Assembly: GCA_020029595.1 (NCBI GenBank)
Contig: JAIBJN010000001.1
Location: forward strand, 18,472-82,471
DNA: 64,000 nt
Direction of reading: 5' to 3'
Origin: Actinomycetota bacterium
Lineage (GTDB): Bacteria; Actinomycetota; Thermoleophilia; Gaiellales; Gaiellaceae
This document shows positions 8,535 to 16,395 of the stretch, piece after piece. The notes under the pieces were generated by a model. The model saw nothing but the letters and a program-made list of their open reading frames with translations. It was not told where the DNA came from and made no database searches. The stretch's first letter is position 1, and every line of letters begins with the position of its first letter. Made by a program: the position numbers and the translations under genes.

Positions 8535-9301
8535 TGCGGCTCAACGAGTACGACTGGGGCTCTCCCGGCGCCCCAGCCGTCGTCTGCCTCCACGGCGTCT
8601 GCGCTCACGGGCGTCGCTTCCGCCGCCTCGCGGAGGAGCACCTCGCCGACAGCTTCCACGTCCGCGCCCTCGACCTGCGCGGCCACAGCGGCTCCGGCTG
8701 GGACGAGCCCTGGACGATCGAGGCCCACGCCGCCGACCTGCTCGAGACGGTGACGGAGCCGGCGACCTGGATCGGCCACAGCTTCGGCGGCCGCCTGGTC
8801 GCCGAGGTGACGGCGCGGGAGCCCGGCCTCGTCAAGCGCGCCCTCCTCCTCGACCCGGCGCTCTGGGTCCCGCCCGACGTCGCCGAGGAGCTAGCCCGGG
8901 CCGAGCTCGCGAAGACACCGCACGCGTCGATCGAGGAGGCGATCGAGGCCCGAGCCGCCGGCCTCTCGCGCACGCCGCGTCAGTTCCTCGAGGAGGAGAT
9001 GCGCGAGCATCTCGTCGAGTCCCCGGACGGCCTCTTCCGGTACCGCTACTCGCAGACGGCCGTCGCGGCCGCCTACCGCGACATGGGGACACTGCCGCCC
9101 GCCTGGGAGGCGCTCCGCGTCCCGACGCTCCTCGTTGTCGCTTCGCACGCCAAGCTTGTGAGCGCGGCCGAGCTCGAGCTCTACCGCGCGGCGCTCGGCG
9201 GCCTCCTCCAGGTCGTCGTCGTCCCGGGCGGGCACATCGTCCTTTGGGACGCGTACGAGGAGACGGCGGCGGCGATCGACTCGTTTCTCGCCACCGGCTA
9301 G
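8534..9301 (+). CDS. Alpha/beta hydrolase
   Basis: A 255-aa cytosolic alpha/beta-fold hydrolase, probably an esterase or lactonase type; substrate unknown. The oxyanion region VVCLHGVCAHGRRF, nucleophile elbow WIGHSFGG (Ser) and late PGGHIVLWD (catalytic His) are all in place; the acid residue probably lies in the stretch after the lid, not pinned down. The GTG start shares a base with the ETF stop codon, so it is translationally coupled to the fused ETF. It ends 4 bp inside the convergent arginase stop. Confidence 0.85.
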   Translation: MRLNEYDWGSPGAPAVVCLHGVCAHGRRFRRLAEEHLADSFHVRALDLRGHSGSGWDEPWTIEAHAADLLETVTEPATWIGHSFGGRLVAEVTAREPGLVKRALLLDPALWVPPDVAEELARAELAKTPHASIEEAIEARAAGLSRTPRQFLEEEMREHLVESPDGLFRYRYSQTAVAAAYRDMGTLPPAWEALRVPTLLVVASHAKLVSAAELELYRAALGGLLQVVVVPGGHIVLWDAYEETAAAIDSFLATG

Positions 9302-10206
9302 AGAATTCGCGCGCCGAAAGCGCTTGCCGCCAGCTCGACCGCGAGCGCGGCCGTCTCGTTGCCACGGTCGAGAATCGGATTCACCTCGACGATCTCGAAG
9401 GAGCTGAGGAGCCCCGACTCGGCAACGAGCTCGAGCGCCAGGTGCGCCTCGCGATACGAGAGCCCGCCGCGCACCGGCGTCCCCACACCTGGCGCGACGT
9501 CCGGGTCGACGACGTCCATGTCGAGGGAGACGTGCACGAACGGAGCGCCCTCGACCCGCTCGAGCGACTCGCGAACGACCGGCTCGATACCCCGGCGGTC
9601 GACCTCGCTCATCGTGTGGGCGCCGATACCGCTCTCGCGCACATAGGCGCGCTCTCCCTCGTCCAGCGAGCGCACGCCTAGGAGCACGACCCGCTCAGGG
9701 TCGAGCGCGGGCAGCGGCCAGGCCTCGCTTGCGAACTCTGCGGGCGCCCGGCCGAGCGCGGCGCCGAGCGGCATCCCGTGGACGTTCCCGCTGGGGGAAG
9801 TCTCCGGCGTGTTCAGATCCCCGTGCGCGTCGAGCCAGAGCACCGCTCCCGGCCCGTGCACCGAGGCCAGGCCGCCGAGCGTCCCGAGCGCGATCGAGTG
9901 GTCGCCGCCGAGGACGATCGGCGCCCGGCCCTCCTCCACCGCCTGCGCGACGGAGCGCGCGATGCGCTCGCACGTCTCCTTGATCGCGGAGAGGAAGCGC
10001 GCCTTCGGGCTCCCGCTCGCGGTCGCCTCCGCGACTGCCGTCTCCACGTTCCCCCAGTCGGCGCAGCCGATGCCGAGCTCGCCGAGCCGGTCGTCGAGCC
10101 CCGCGTACCGAATCGCCGACGGGCCCATGTCGACCCCCCGCCGGCCGGCGCCGAGGTCGAGCGCGGCGCCGATGATGGCCACGCTCCGATCGCTTCCGTC
10201 CGCCAC
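9298..10206 (-). CDS. rocF: Arginase (RocF-type ureohydrolase)
   Basis: Hydrolyses L-arginine to ornithine and urea with a dimanganese centre. The 302-aa chain shows all metal-binding blocks in order: GGDHSIALG, WLDAHGDLNTPETSPSGNVHG and SLDMDVVDPDVAPG. The SGNVHGMPL loop favours arginase over agmatinase or formimidoylglutamase, though agmatinase cannot be fully excluded without comparison. Start GTG with a TAGCCT box 8 nt upstream and no Shine-Dalgarno. It diverges from tRNA-Phe, and the two -10 boxes overlap. Confidence 0.88.
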   Translation of the reverse strand: MADGSDRSVAIIGAALDLGAGRRGVDMGPSAIRYAGLDDRLGELGIGCADWGNVETAVAEATASGSPKARFLSAIKETCERIARSVAQAVEEGRAPIVLGGDHSIALGTLGGLASVHGPGAVLWLDAHGDLNTPETSPSGNVHGMPLGAALGRAPAEFASEAWPLPALDPERVVLLGVRSLDEGERAYVRESGIGAHTMSEVDRRGIEPVVRESLERVEGAPFVHVSLDMDVVDPDVAPGVGTPVRGGLSYREAHLALELVAESGLLSSFEIVEVNPILDRGNETAALAVELAASAFGARIL

Positions 10207-10214
10207 GGCCCGGG

Positions 10215-10224
10215 AGGCTACACT
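10215..10224. promoter_or_regulatory. Overlapping divergent -10 boxes for rocF and tRNA-Phe
   Basis: The 10-mer AGGCTACACT holds TAGCCT on the minus strand (8 nt before the rocF GTG) and TACACT on the plus strand (10 nt before the tRNA 5' end). The two boxes share the central TA pair, so the two promoters should exclude each other. Confidence 0.5.
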
Positions 10225-10234
10225 TCGCTGCCTC

Positions 10235-10307
10235 GGCGAGGTAGCTCAGTCGGTAGAGCACACGGCTGAAAACCGTGGTGTCGCCGGTTCGATTCCGGCC
10301 CTCGCCA
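10235..10307 (+). tRNA. tRNA-Phe (anticodon GAA)
   Basis: A complete 73-nt cloverleaf: acceptor GGCGAGG pairs with CCTCGCC; D arm GCTC...GAGC; anticodon stem CACGG/CCGTG around loop CTGAAAA giving anticodon GAA; T arm with GGTTCGATTCC. Discriminator base A; CCA is not encoded. Preceded by a TACACT -10 box. Confidence 0.97.
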
Positions 10308-10336
10308 CTCTCTGCTGAGACGCCGCGTGCGCGAAA

Positions 10337-10379
10337 AAACGACGTCCGGGCCGGTGCGACCGTGCCGCGAACGTCGTTT
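10337..10379. terminator. Bidirectional terminator-like hairpin
   Basis: Perfect 9-bp inverted repeat AAACGACGT / ACGTCGTTT separated by 25 bp that can itself fold. It is preceded by a run of A and its 3' arm ends in TTT, in the gap between tRNA-Phe (plus) and the methyltransferase gene (minus), so it could end transcription from both sides. Confidence 0.6.
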
Positions 10380-10389
10380 GGCCGGGATC

Positions 10390-11025
10390 CTATCCGGGGT
10401 CCGGCCGTCGCGCTAGGAACGCTGTCCCCGCCCCCGCCTCCAGCTCGCCGACGTGCTCGAAGCCGAACGGCTCGAGCCGCGCACGCAGGGTCTCCGGCGG
10501 CGTCCAGATCGGGGTCGAGGGGCCCGAGTACGAGGCCACCACGATCGAGCCGCCCGGCGCGGTCACCCTGGCGAGCTCGCCGAAGAACGGGATCATGTTG
10601 AGGAGGACGACCAGGTCGAACACGCCGTCTTCGAACGGGAGCGCGGAGGCGTCGGCGACCTCGAAGCAAACTCGGCCGGCGAGCGCGGACGGGAGCAGGC
10701 GGTGAGCCTCCTCCACCATGGCGGGCGAGAGGTCGACGCCGACCACCTCCGCCTCCGGGAAGCGCTCGGCGACGAGGCGGGCCGCCTTGCCCGTCCCCGT
10801 GCCGAGGTCGAGCACCCGGGCGGGCGGGCGCTCGAGCCGGTCGAGGGCATGCGCGAGAGGAGCGAGCGCTTCCGGCCCCTGGATGTCCTCCCAGACCGGG
10901 GCGAGCCGGTCGAACGCCGAACGCAGCGGGCCGCGGAAGAGACGCCAGAGCCCCGGTCGGGCGACGACCGCCCGGGTGGCCAGCCGCGCCAGGCGGCGGG
11001 CGGCGGCGCCGCGCACGTCGCTCAT
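10390..11025 (-). CDS. Class I SAM-dependent methyltransferase
   Basis: A 211-aa methyltransferase with a clear SAM site: VLDLGTGTGKAARLVAERFP, then VVGVDLSPAMV and a motif IV-like FDLVVLLNMIPFF. The N-terminal 40 residues are basic and arginine-rich. The substrate cannot be read from sequence. It is the last gene of the minus-strand haem/cytochrome array, and its ATG overlaps the DUF62 stop by 4 bp (ATGA), so co-translation is likely. Candidate roles such as quinone or porphyrin methylation are only guesses from the neighbourhood. Confidence 0.82.
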   Translation of the reverse strand: MSDVRGAAARRLARLATRAVVARPGLWRLFRGPLRSAFDRLAPVWEDIQGPEALAPLAHALDRLERPPARVLDLGTGTGKAARLVAERFPEAEVVGVDLSPAMVEEAHRLLPSALAGRVCFEVADASALPFEDGVFDLVVLLNMIPFFGELARVTAPGGSIVVASYSGPSTPIWTPPETLRARLEPFGFEHVGELEAGAGTAFLARRPDPG

Positions 11026-11813
11026 TGCTCGGCGGCGGCGAGCCTGACCTCCTCGCCCACCCTCGTCCCGAACATCTCGGCGGCGTTCCCCTGGTTGATG
11101 GCGAGCGCGATGTTCCAGTACGCGTCTTCATAGAGGACGATGTCCCCGGGGCGAACCTCGGCGAACGTCCGCGCGGCGACCGCGTAGTAGCGCTCGAAGC
11201 CGACCTCGATCTCGACCTGGGCTCCTGGCTCGATGCCGACCCGCTCGAGGTCGGCGCTCCGCAGGTTGAGCTGGACGTTCCCAAAGCGGTCGACGTGGAG
11301 CACGGTCGCTCGGATCCGCCGCGTTCCCACGTCCGGCGCGGGTAGCTCGAGCCGCACGAGGTCGCCGACAGCGAGCGGAGGCCCGAGTTCGCCGAGCAGG
11401 ACGCCGGTGGCAAGATGGGCGGCGGCGGGCGCGAAGATGTCCCGGCCGTGAAAGGTGCGCGCGACCGGCTCGAGCCGGTAGGCGGGCTCCACGAGCTCGA
11501 CCGCTTCCTCGACTCCGCCGAGGCGATCGGCCGCCACGACGAGGAGCCCGTTGTCGGGCCCGACATAGAGGCGGCCGTCGCCCCCGCGGAGCGCAATCGG
11601 CTTCCGGGTGCCGCCGACGCCCGGATCGACGACGGCGAGGTGAACTCCCTCCGGCATGTACGGCAACGTCCCGGCCAGCACCAGCGCACCCTGGATCACG
11701 TTCTGCGGCGCGATCCCGTGCGTGATGTCGATCACCTCCGCCTCCGGCGCGATGCGCTTGAGCACCCCGCGGCAGGTGCCGACGAAGTCGTCCTCGAGGC
11801 CGAAGTCCGTCAG
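11022..11813 (-). CDS. SAM hydroxide adenosyltransferase (DUF62) with non-standard start
   Basis: DUF62 family enzyme, related to fluorinase/chlorinase, which splits S-adenosylmethionine to adenosine and methionine. Seen: TDFGLEDDFVG near the N-terminus, DITHGIAPQNV, VVDPGVGG, GPDNGLL and the C-terminal barrel. The track starts at a GTG (11765), but the conserved N-terminus reads on upstream (ITFLTDFG) to an in-frame TAA at 11847-11849. No ATG, GTG or TTG lies in between. The choices are CTG at 11813, which forms a CTGA overlap with the hemD stop, or ATC at 11822 or 11837. I place the boundary at the CTG because recF and galT show the same junction, but ITF before it is usually conserved, so AUC initiation or a frameshift from hemD is possible. 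Confidence 0.8.
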   Translation of the reverse strand: MTDFGLEDDFVGTCRGVLKRIAPEAEVIDITHGIAPQNVIQGALVLAGTLPYMPEGVHLAVVDPGVGGTRKPIALRGGDGRLYVGPDNGLLVVAADRLGGVEEAVELVEPAYRLEPVARTFHGRDIFAPAAAHLATGVLLGELGPPLAVGDLVRLELPAPDVGTRRIRATVLHVDRFGNVQLNLRSADLERVGIEPGAQVEIEVGFERYYAVAARTFAEVRPGDIVLYEDAYWNIALAINQGNAAEMFGTRVGEEVRLAAAEQ

Positions 11814-12469
11814 GAAGGTGATGAACCGGCGGTCGATGCCGCGAGCTTAACCGCTTCCACGAGCCCGTCCCGGTCGTGGCTTCGTGCCTCCGCGACGATT
11901 CGGAGGCCGAGCCCGCGCGCCTCTGCGGAAGTCACCGGCCCGATCGAGACGCAGGGGAGGTCTAGCCCCAGCCGAGCGAAGGAGCGGGCGGCCGAGACGG
12001 ACGCGAGGACGACGAGGTCCCCGTCCGGAAAGCGCTCCGGCCGCCGCTCGACCGTGCGGTAGAGCGCCATGAAGTCCGCGCCCAGCTCTTGGACGAGCAC
12101 GTCGCGCGCTCCCTCGGCTCCGGCCAAGAGCACGCGTCCCGCCGGCCGGGGAAGCTCGGCGGCGAGTCCCTCCTGCGTCGAGGTCCGGGCGACGACGTCC
12201 GGTTCCACGCCGTGCGCGAGCAGGGCTTCCGCCGTGCCCGGGCCGACGACCCCGACACGCGGAAGCGAGCCCTCGAGCGTGGCGAAGAGCGCTTCGACCG
12301 CATTTCGGCTCGTGAGCAGGAGCCAGTCGTAGTCGTCGAGCCGAAGCGGCGGCCCGGCCAGCAGCTCGACGGCGACGAGCGGGCACGCCTCGACGTCGAG
12401 GCCTTCGCCGACGAGCGCAGCAGCCAAGGGCGCCGTCGAGGCCTCCGTCCCCGTGAGGACGACCTTCAT
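11810..12469 (-). CDS. hemD: Uroporphyrinogen-III synthase
   Basis: Cyclises hydroxymethylbilane to uroporphyrinogen III in haem synthesis. The 219-aa protein has low motif content, as is usual for HemD, but shows the two-domain pattern with WLLLTSRNAVEALF, VVGPGTAEAL, LLAGAEGARDVL and the late PCVSIGPVTSAEARGLG. Position directly after hemC (ATGA overlap) makes the call firm. The C-terminus runs into the DUF62 gene, ending in a short Ser/Ala-rich tail whose stop forms the CTGA junction. Confidence 0.9.
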   Translation of the reverse strand: MKVVLTGTEASTAPLAAALVGEGLDVEACPLVAVELLAGPPLRLDDYDWLLLTSRNAVEALFATLEGSLPRVGVVGPGTAEALLAHGVEPDVVARTSTQEGLAAELPRPAGRVLLAGAEGARDVLVQELGADFMALYRTVERRPERFPDGDLVVLASVSAARSFARLGLDLPCVSIGPVTSAEARGLGLRIVAEARSHDRDGLVEAVKLAASTAGSSPS

Positions 12470-13308
12470 CCGCGCAGCGCCGCCGTGGCAGCAAGGAGCT
12501 CGTCGGCGAGCAGGATTGGGTCGTCGCCGCTTCGGCGCTCGATCCAGGCGCCTTCCTCGTCCGCGACGAGGGCGGCCAGGGTGACACCGTCGTGGTGCGC
12601 GGCGACCGGCGCAAGGCAGCCCGCGCCGATGCGGAAGACACAGGCGCGTTCGGCCTCGACGCGCCGCCGGGTCTCCGGGTCGTCGAGGGCGAGAACGAGC
12701 TCCTCCTCGCCCACCCGCACCTGGAGCGCGACCGCACCCTGGCCGGCCTCCGGCAGGAGCTCGTCGGGCGGGAAACGGTAACCGATCTCCCCGGCGAGGC
12801 CGACGCGCTCCAGGCCGGCCGCAGCCAGGACGATCGCGTCGAGGCCGCGCTCGCGCATCTTGCGCAGCCGCGTGTCGACATTCCCGCGCAGCGGCTCCAC
12901 GGCGAGCTCCGGCTCGAGGGCGAGGAGCTGCGCGCGCCTCCGCGCCGACGCGGTGCCGACGCGCATCCCGGGGCGCAAGGCACCGGCTCCGCAGAGCGCG
13001 TCCCGAGGGTCCTCTCGGGACAGGTACGCCCCGACCGCCAGGCCCTCCGTGTCGGTCGAGGTCATGTCCTTGGCCGAGTGAATGGCAACGTCGATTCGGC
13101 CCGCGAGGAGGGCCTCCTCGATCTCCTTCACGAAGACACCGCGGGCGCCGATCTCCCCGAACGGCTTCGAGCGGTCGCGGTCGCCGGCGGTCGTGATCGG
13201 GACGAGAGCGATGTCGGCCACGGGGCTCGTCGCACGGAGTCGCTCCGCGGCGAGCTCGGCCTGCGTGAGCGCGAGCCTACTGCCGCGACTGCCGAGGCGA
13301 ATCAGCAT
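12466..13308 (-). CDS. hemC: Porphobilinogen deaminase
   Basis: Links four porphobilinogen units into hydroxymethylbilane. The start is the ATG giving MLIRLGSRGSRLAL, 17 codons inside the track ORF; the upstream residues lie in the hemA coding overlap (32 bp). Diagnostic blocks: GSRGSRLALTQ, IHSAKDMT, GTASARRRAQL, the loop NVDTRLRKM, and the cysteine that holds the dipyrromethane cofactor in GAGCLAPVAAH. Length 280 aa, slightly shorter than E. coli HemC. Coupled to hemD by ATGA. Confidence 0.95.
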   Translation of the reverse strand: MLIRLGSRGSRLALTQAELAAERLRATSPVADIALVPITTAGDRDRSKPFGEIGARGVFVKEIEEALLAGRIDVAIHSAKDMTSTDTEGLAVGAYLSREDPRDALCGAGALRPGMRVGTASARRRAQLLALEPELAVEPLRGNVDTRLRKMRERGLDAIVLAAAGLERVGLAGEIGYRFPPDELLPEAGQGAVALQVRVGEEELVLALDDPETRRRVEAERACVFRIGAGCLAPVAAHHDGVTLAALVADEEGAWIERRSGDDPILLADELLAATAALRG

Positions 13309-14566
13309 CGTCACCGAGCCCGAACAGATGCCGCACCGCGTCGGCGTAGAGGACGCCATCGGCCGCGGCGGCAGCCTCCTTCAAGCGGACGGTCGGCTGG
13401 TGGAGGAGCTTCGCCACGATCTGGCTGGTGAGCGCCTCGACGGCGCGGCGCTGGCTTGGCGAGAGGGAGGCGAGCCGGCGCTCGGCCCGCTCGAGCTCCT
13501 CGCGGCGGATCGACTCGGCGCGGGCCCGCAGCGAGGCGATCGCAGGGACGACGTCCAGGGAGAGCTGCCACGCGCGGAACGCGTCCGCCTCCTCGCTCGC
13601 GATCGCCTCGGCCCGCACCGCCTCCTCGCGCCGGCCGGCGACGCTCTCGGCGACGACACGCTCGAGGTCGTCGATGTCGTAGAGGTAGCAGTCCTCGAGC
13701 TCGTTGATCGCCGGGTCGAGGTCGCGCGGCACGGCGATGTCGATGAAGAAGATCGGTCGTCCGCGGCGCTCCTTCATCGCCCGCTCGACCTGAGCGCCGG
13801 AGAGCACGAAGCCCTGAGAGCTCGTCGAGGCGACGACGACGTCCGCCAGCGCCACCTCCTCCACCACAGCGTCCAGACCCACGGCCCGTCCTCCGAGACG
13901 GCGCGCGAGCGCCTCCGCGCGTTCTCGCGACCTGTTGGCGACGACGATCTCGCCCACGCCGCGCGAGATCAGGTTCGCGGCGGTCAGGTCGGCCGTCTTG
14001 CCCGCGCCGAGGAGGAGGATCCGCCGGCCGGCAAGGCCCTCGAAGACGCGCTCGGCGAGCTCGGCCGCCGCCGAGGAGACGGACGCGGGGTTCTCGCCGA
14101 TGGCCGTCTCCGTGCGCACGCGCTTGCCCACGCGCAGAGCTTGTCGGAAGAGCCGGTGGAGGATGGGTCCGGTCGTCTCCGTCGCCCGCGCCGCCTCGTA
14201 GGCCTCGCGGACCTGGCCGAGGATCTGCGCCTCGCCCGGCACCATCGAGTCGAGGCCTGCCGCCACCCGGAAGAGGTGAAGCGCGGCCGCCTCGTCGGCC
14301 ACCGAGTAGAGCGCTGGCGCGAGCTCGGAGTGCGAAAGACCGGAGAGGCCGGCGAGCTCCCCGTAGATGCGCTCCTCGAGCGCACCGGGCTCGGCGTCCA
14401 CGGCGTAGACCTCCGTCCGGTTACACGTCGAGAGCACCGCCGCCTCCGCACCTTCCACGGAGAGCCGCCCGAGGGCCTCCCGCCGAAGCTCGGGGTCGTA
14501 CGCAAGCAGCTCCCGCAGCTCCACGGGAGCGCGCTGGTACGAGGTGCCGACGAGGACGAGGCGCAT
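13277..14566 (-). CDS. hemA: Glutamyl-tRNA reductase
   Basis: First step of the C5 route to 5-aminolevulinate: NADPH reduction of glutamyl-tRNA(Glu) to glutamate semialdehyde. Starts MRLVLVGTSYQRAPVELRE, with the active-site cysteine in VLSTCNRTEVY, the GLDSMVPGEAQILGQV block, the NADPH-binding GAGKTADL and the C-terminal dimerisation helix. 429 aa, normal length. Its ATG shares one base with the stop of the ccsA/hemX gene (TGATG). Use of the C5 pathway is consistent with the adjacent hemC and hemD. Confidence 0.96.
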   Translation of the reverse strand: MRLVLVGTSYQRAPVELRELLAYDPELRREALGRLSVEGAEAAVLSTCNRTEVYAVDAEPGALEERIYGELAGLSGLSHSELAPALYSVADEAAALHLFRVAAGLDSMVPGEAQILGQVREAYEAARATETTGPILHRLFRQALRVGKRVRTETAIGENPASVSSAAAELAERVFEGLAGRRILLLGAGKTADLTAANLISRGVGEIVVANRSRERAEALARRLGGRAVGLDAVVEEVALADVVVASTSSQGFVLSGAQVERAMKERRGRPIFFIDIAVPRDLDPAINELEDCYLYDIDDLERVVAESVAGRREEAVRAEAIASEEADAFRAWQLSLDVVPAIASLRARAESIRREELERAERRLASLSPSQRRAVEALTSQIVAKLLHQPTVRLKEAAAAADGVLYADAVRHLFGLGDDADSPRQSRQ

Positions 14567-15363
14567 CAGAAGTGAGCGAAGGGCGTCAAGACGACGCGGA
14601 CGAGGACGACGAGCGCGAAGCCAGCGAGCGCGAGGTACGCCGCGCGCCGGCCGCGCCGGCCCGCCTCGAGGCGGAGGACGAGGAAGGCCGCGTACACGAC
14701 CCACGTGAGGAGCGTCACGCCCATGATCGCGTCGAAACCCGCGCTCTCGGACTCGAGACGGGCCAGGCCGATGCCGATGCCGAGCGTGAGCGCGGGGAGC
14801 GCGACGGCGATCGTTCGAACGGTCAGCGCGTCGAGCGTCTCCAGGGAGGGGGCGCGGAGCCGGAGCACGCCCGCCGCGCGCCGCTTCAGACGCCGCTCCT
14901 GCCAGAGGTAGAGAGCGGCGAGGGCGGCCGCGAGCGTGAAGCCTGCGAAAGCGGCGAGGATGAGTCCTACATGGAAGGCGAGGAAGACGTCCCCGAACTC
15001 GCTGCGCGCCGGCTCCCCGACCCCGCCCGCGGCCCAGGCAAGGACGAGCAGCAGCGCCGCGAGCGGCATGACCACGAGGCCGAGGAGGCGGAAAGGCGCC
15101 CGGCAGCCCCAGATCAGGTAGACGCCGACGCACATCCACACGAAGAGGTTCAGCGAGCCGGCCCAGCTCCCCCACGGGAAGCCGTCCGCGCCCGCCGCCT
15201 GCGCGACGAGAAGCGCCGTCTGCGCCAGCCAGCCGAGCCGCACGCCCCAGATCGCGTAGCGGACGAGCCGGCCGGGCCGAACGGTGTCGCCCGCGTACGC
15301 GACCGCGGCCTCCGCGTAGCCAGCGAGCGCGGGCCAGAAGAGGAGAAGCGCCACCTCGCCCAC
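14566..15363 (-). CDS. CcsA/HemX-family cytochrome c assembly membrane protein
   Basis: A hydrophobic protein of 265 aa with about eight membrane helices, in the position HemX holds next to hemA in many bacteria. Block FHVGLILAAFAGFTLAAALAAL with the following LYLWQERRLKRR is typical of the CcsA/HemX family; the conserved helix-flanking His is present, but a tryptophan-rich WWD motif of true haem-handling CcsA is not obvious (WGSWAGSLN). It may therefore regulate HemA, as HemX does, or act in cytochrome c assembly. The start is GTG 15363, immediately after a folded intercistronic element that supplies the GGAG; the 329-aa track ORF includes that element and is too long. Confidence 0.75.
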   Translation of the reverse strand: MGEVALLLFWPALAGYAEAAVAYAGDTVRPGRLVRYAIWGVRLGWLAQTALLVAQAAGADGFPWGSWAGSLNLFVWMCVGVYLIWGCRAPFRLLGLVVMPLAALLLVLAWAAGGVGEPARSEFGDVFLAFHVGLILAAFAGFTLAAALAALYLWQERRLKRRAAGVLRLRAPSLETLDALTVRTIAVALPALTLGIGIGLARLESESAGFDAIMGVTLLTWVVYAAFLVLRLEAGRRGRRAAYLALAGFALVVLVRVVLTPFAHF

Positions 15364-15526
15364 TAGTGCCGCTCCAGGTGATTCTGCCCCGCTTCTGGCA
15401 CGCGAAAAGCGCGGCAGGGAAGGACGCAGCGAGCCCGCGTACTGGTGAGTACGTGGGCGACCGAGGACGCAGCCTGGCGCAGCATTGCAGCCGCCAGAAG
15501 TGTGGCGGGTTTTTCCTGGAGGGGCA
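15364..15526 (-). repeat. Structured intercistronic element, copy A
   Basis: Exactly fills the gap between the ccmD stop (TAG) and the ccsA/hemX start (GTG). In the mRNA sense the 5' end AGTGCCCCTCCAGG pairs with the 3' end CCTGGAGCGGCACT, placing the GGAG Shine-Dalgarno inside the basal stem. A second stem pairs CTTCTGG with CCAGAAG, and a third (CGTACT/AGTACG around a short loop) lies in the centre. About 26 of the first 34 bases match copy B at 18566-18728, so the two are related. Function unknown; see findings. Confidence 0.7.
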
Positions 15527-15682
15527 CTAGGCGGCCTCCTTCTTTCGACGGGCAAGCTCGGCGAGCTCGGCGACCTCGCGCTCGAGGCGCGAGAGCTTGA
15601 AGGCGTAGATGACGAGGTAGGCCAGCAGGACGCCGAGCACGACGAGATAGGCCGCGGTGACGTATTTCTCCGCGGTCGTCAT
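15527..15682 (-). CDS. ccmD: CcmD-like small membrane protein
   Basis: A 51-aa protein: one membrane helix (about residues 8-29), then a charged coiled segment (KLSRLEREVAELAELARRKK). Size, topology, charged tail and the place right after ccmC (ATGA overlap) all match CcmD, which stabilises the CcmABC haem exporter with holo-CcmE. Sequence alone is too short for proof. It is the C-terminal part of a longer track ORF whose upstream region is ccmC in another frame. Confidence 0.75.
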   Translation of the reverse strand: MTTAEKYVTAAYLVVLGVLLAYLVIYAFKLSRLEREVAELAELARRKKEAA

Positions 15683-16395
15683 TCGAGCGCCTCCCGGAGC
15701 TCGCCGAGCCGCGCGTCGATCCGCTTCCCGGTCAGCTCGTTGACGTAGAGCGACCCGGCGAGCGCGAGCGTGCCGGCGAAGCAGACGACGAACGTGATGA
15801 GCTGGCTCGCCGTCAACCTCGTGTTCACCTGGCTGTCGAAGACGACCGGATGGATGAGCCCCTCGGCGAGGCGAATGGCGAGGAAGCTGACCGGGATGAG
15901 GACGACGCCGAAGAGCGCGTAGACCGCGGACATGCGCTCCCGCCGCGGCCCAGGGTCGACCGAGAACCGGAGCATGAAGTACGCCGAGTAGAAGAGGAAG
16001 AGGACGAGGAAGAGGACGAGCTGGCGCTCCTCCCAGCTCCACCAGGTGTTCCAGGAGGTGCGCGCCCAGATCGACCCGGTGACCAGCGTGAGGATGCCGA
16101 AGATGACGCCCATGTGCACGGCCGTGTAGCTCTCGAGGTCGTACCGCTGCTCGCGCGTCCAGAGAAGACGGAGCCCCTTCCAGGCCGCCCAGCCGAAGCA
16201 GGCGTAGGCCGTCAGCGCGACGGGGACGTGGATGTAGAAGATCCGCTGCCGAAAGCCTTCGAGCGGAGCGTTCGGCACCCAGTAGAACGCGAGCGCGAGG
16301 CCCACGAGCAGCAGGGCCGCGGTGGCGGCCGCGAGCGCGACGGCGCGGCTATTCCGTAACGACGTACTCAAAACTCGCCCAGGACAGGATCGCAA
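15679..16395 (-). CDS. ccmC: Haem exporter / haem-handling protein CcmC
   Basis: Integral membrane protein of the System I cytochrome c maturation pathway that, with CcmAB and CcmD, delivers haem to CcmE. The tryptophan-rich motif is seen as SWNTWWSWEERQ between helices; periplasm-side histidines lie in FYIHVPVALTAY and IHPVVF. About six helices, 238 aa, as expected. Start uncertain: TTG 16395 or the later TTG 16371 (LSTSLRNSRAV); both overlap the end of ccmB. CcmE, CcmF and CcmH are not in this window. Confidence 0.87.
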   Translation of the reverse strand: MRSCPGRVLSTSLRNSRAVALAAATAALLLVGLALAFYWVPNAPLEGFRQRIFYIHVPVALTAYACFGWAAWKGLRLLWTREQRYDLESYTAVHMGVIFGILTLVTGSIWARTSWNTWWSWEERQLVLFLVLFLFYSAYFMLRFSVDPGPRRERMSAVYALFGVVLIPVSFLAIRLAEGLIHPVVFDSQVNTRLTASQLITFVVCFAGTLALAGSLYVNELTGKRIDARLGELREALE

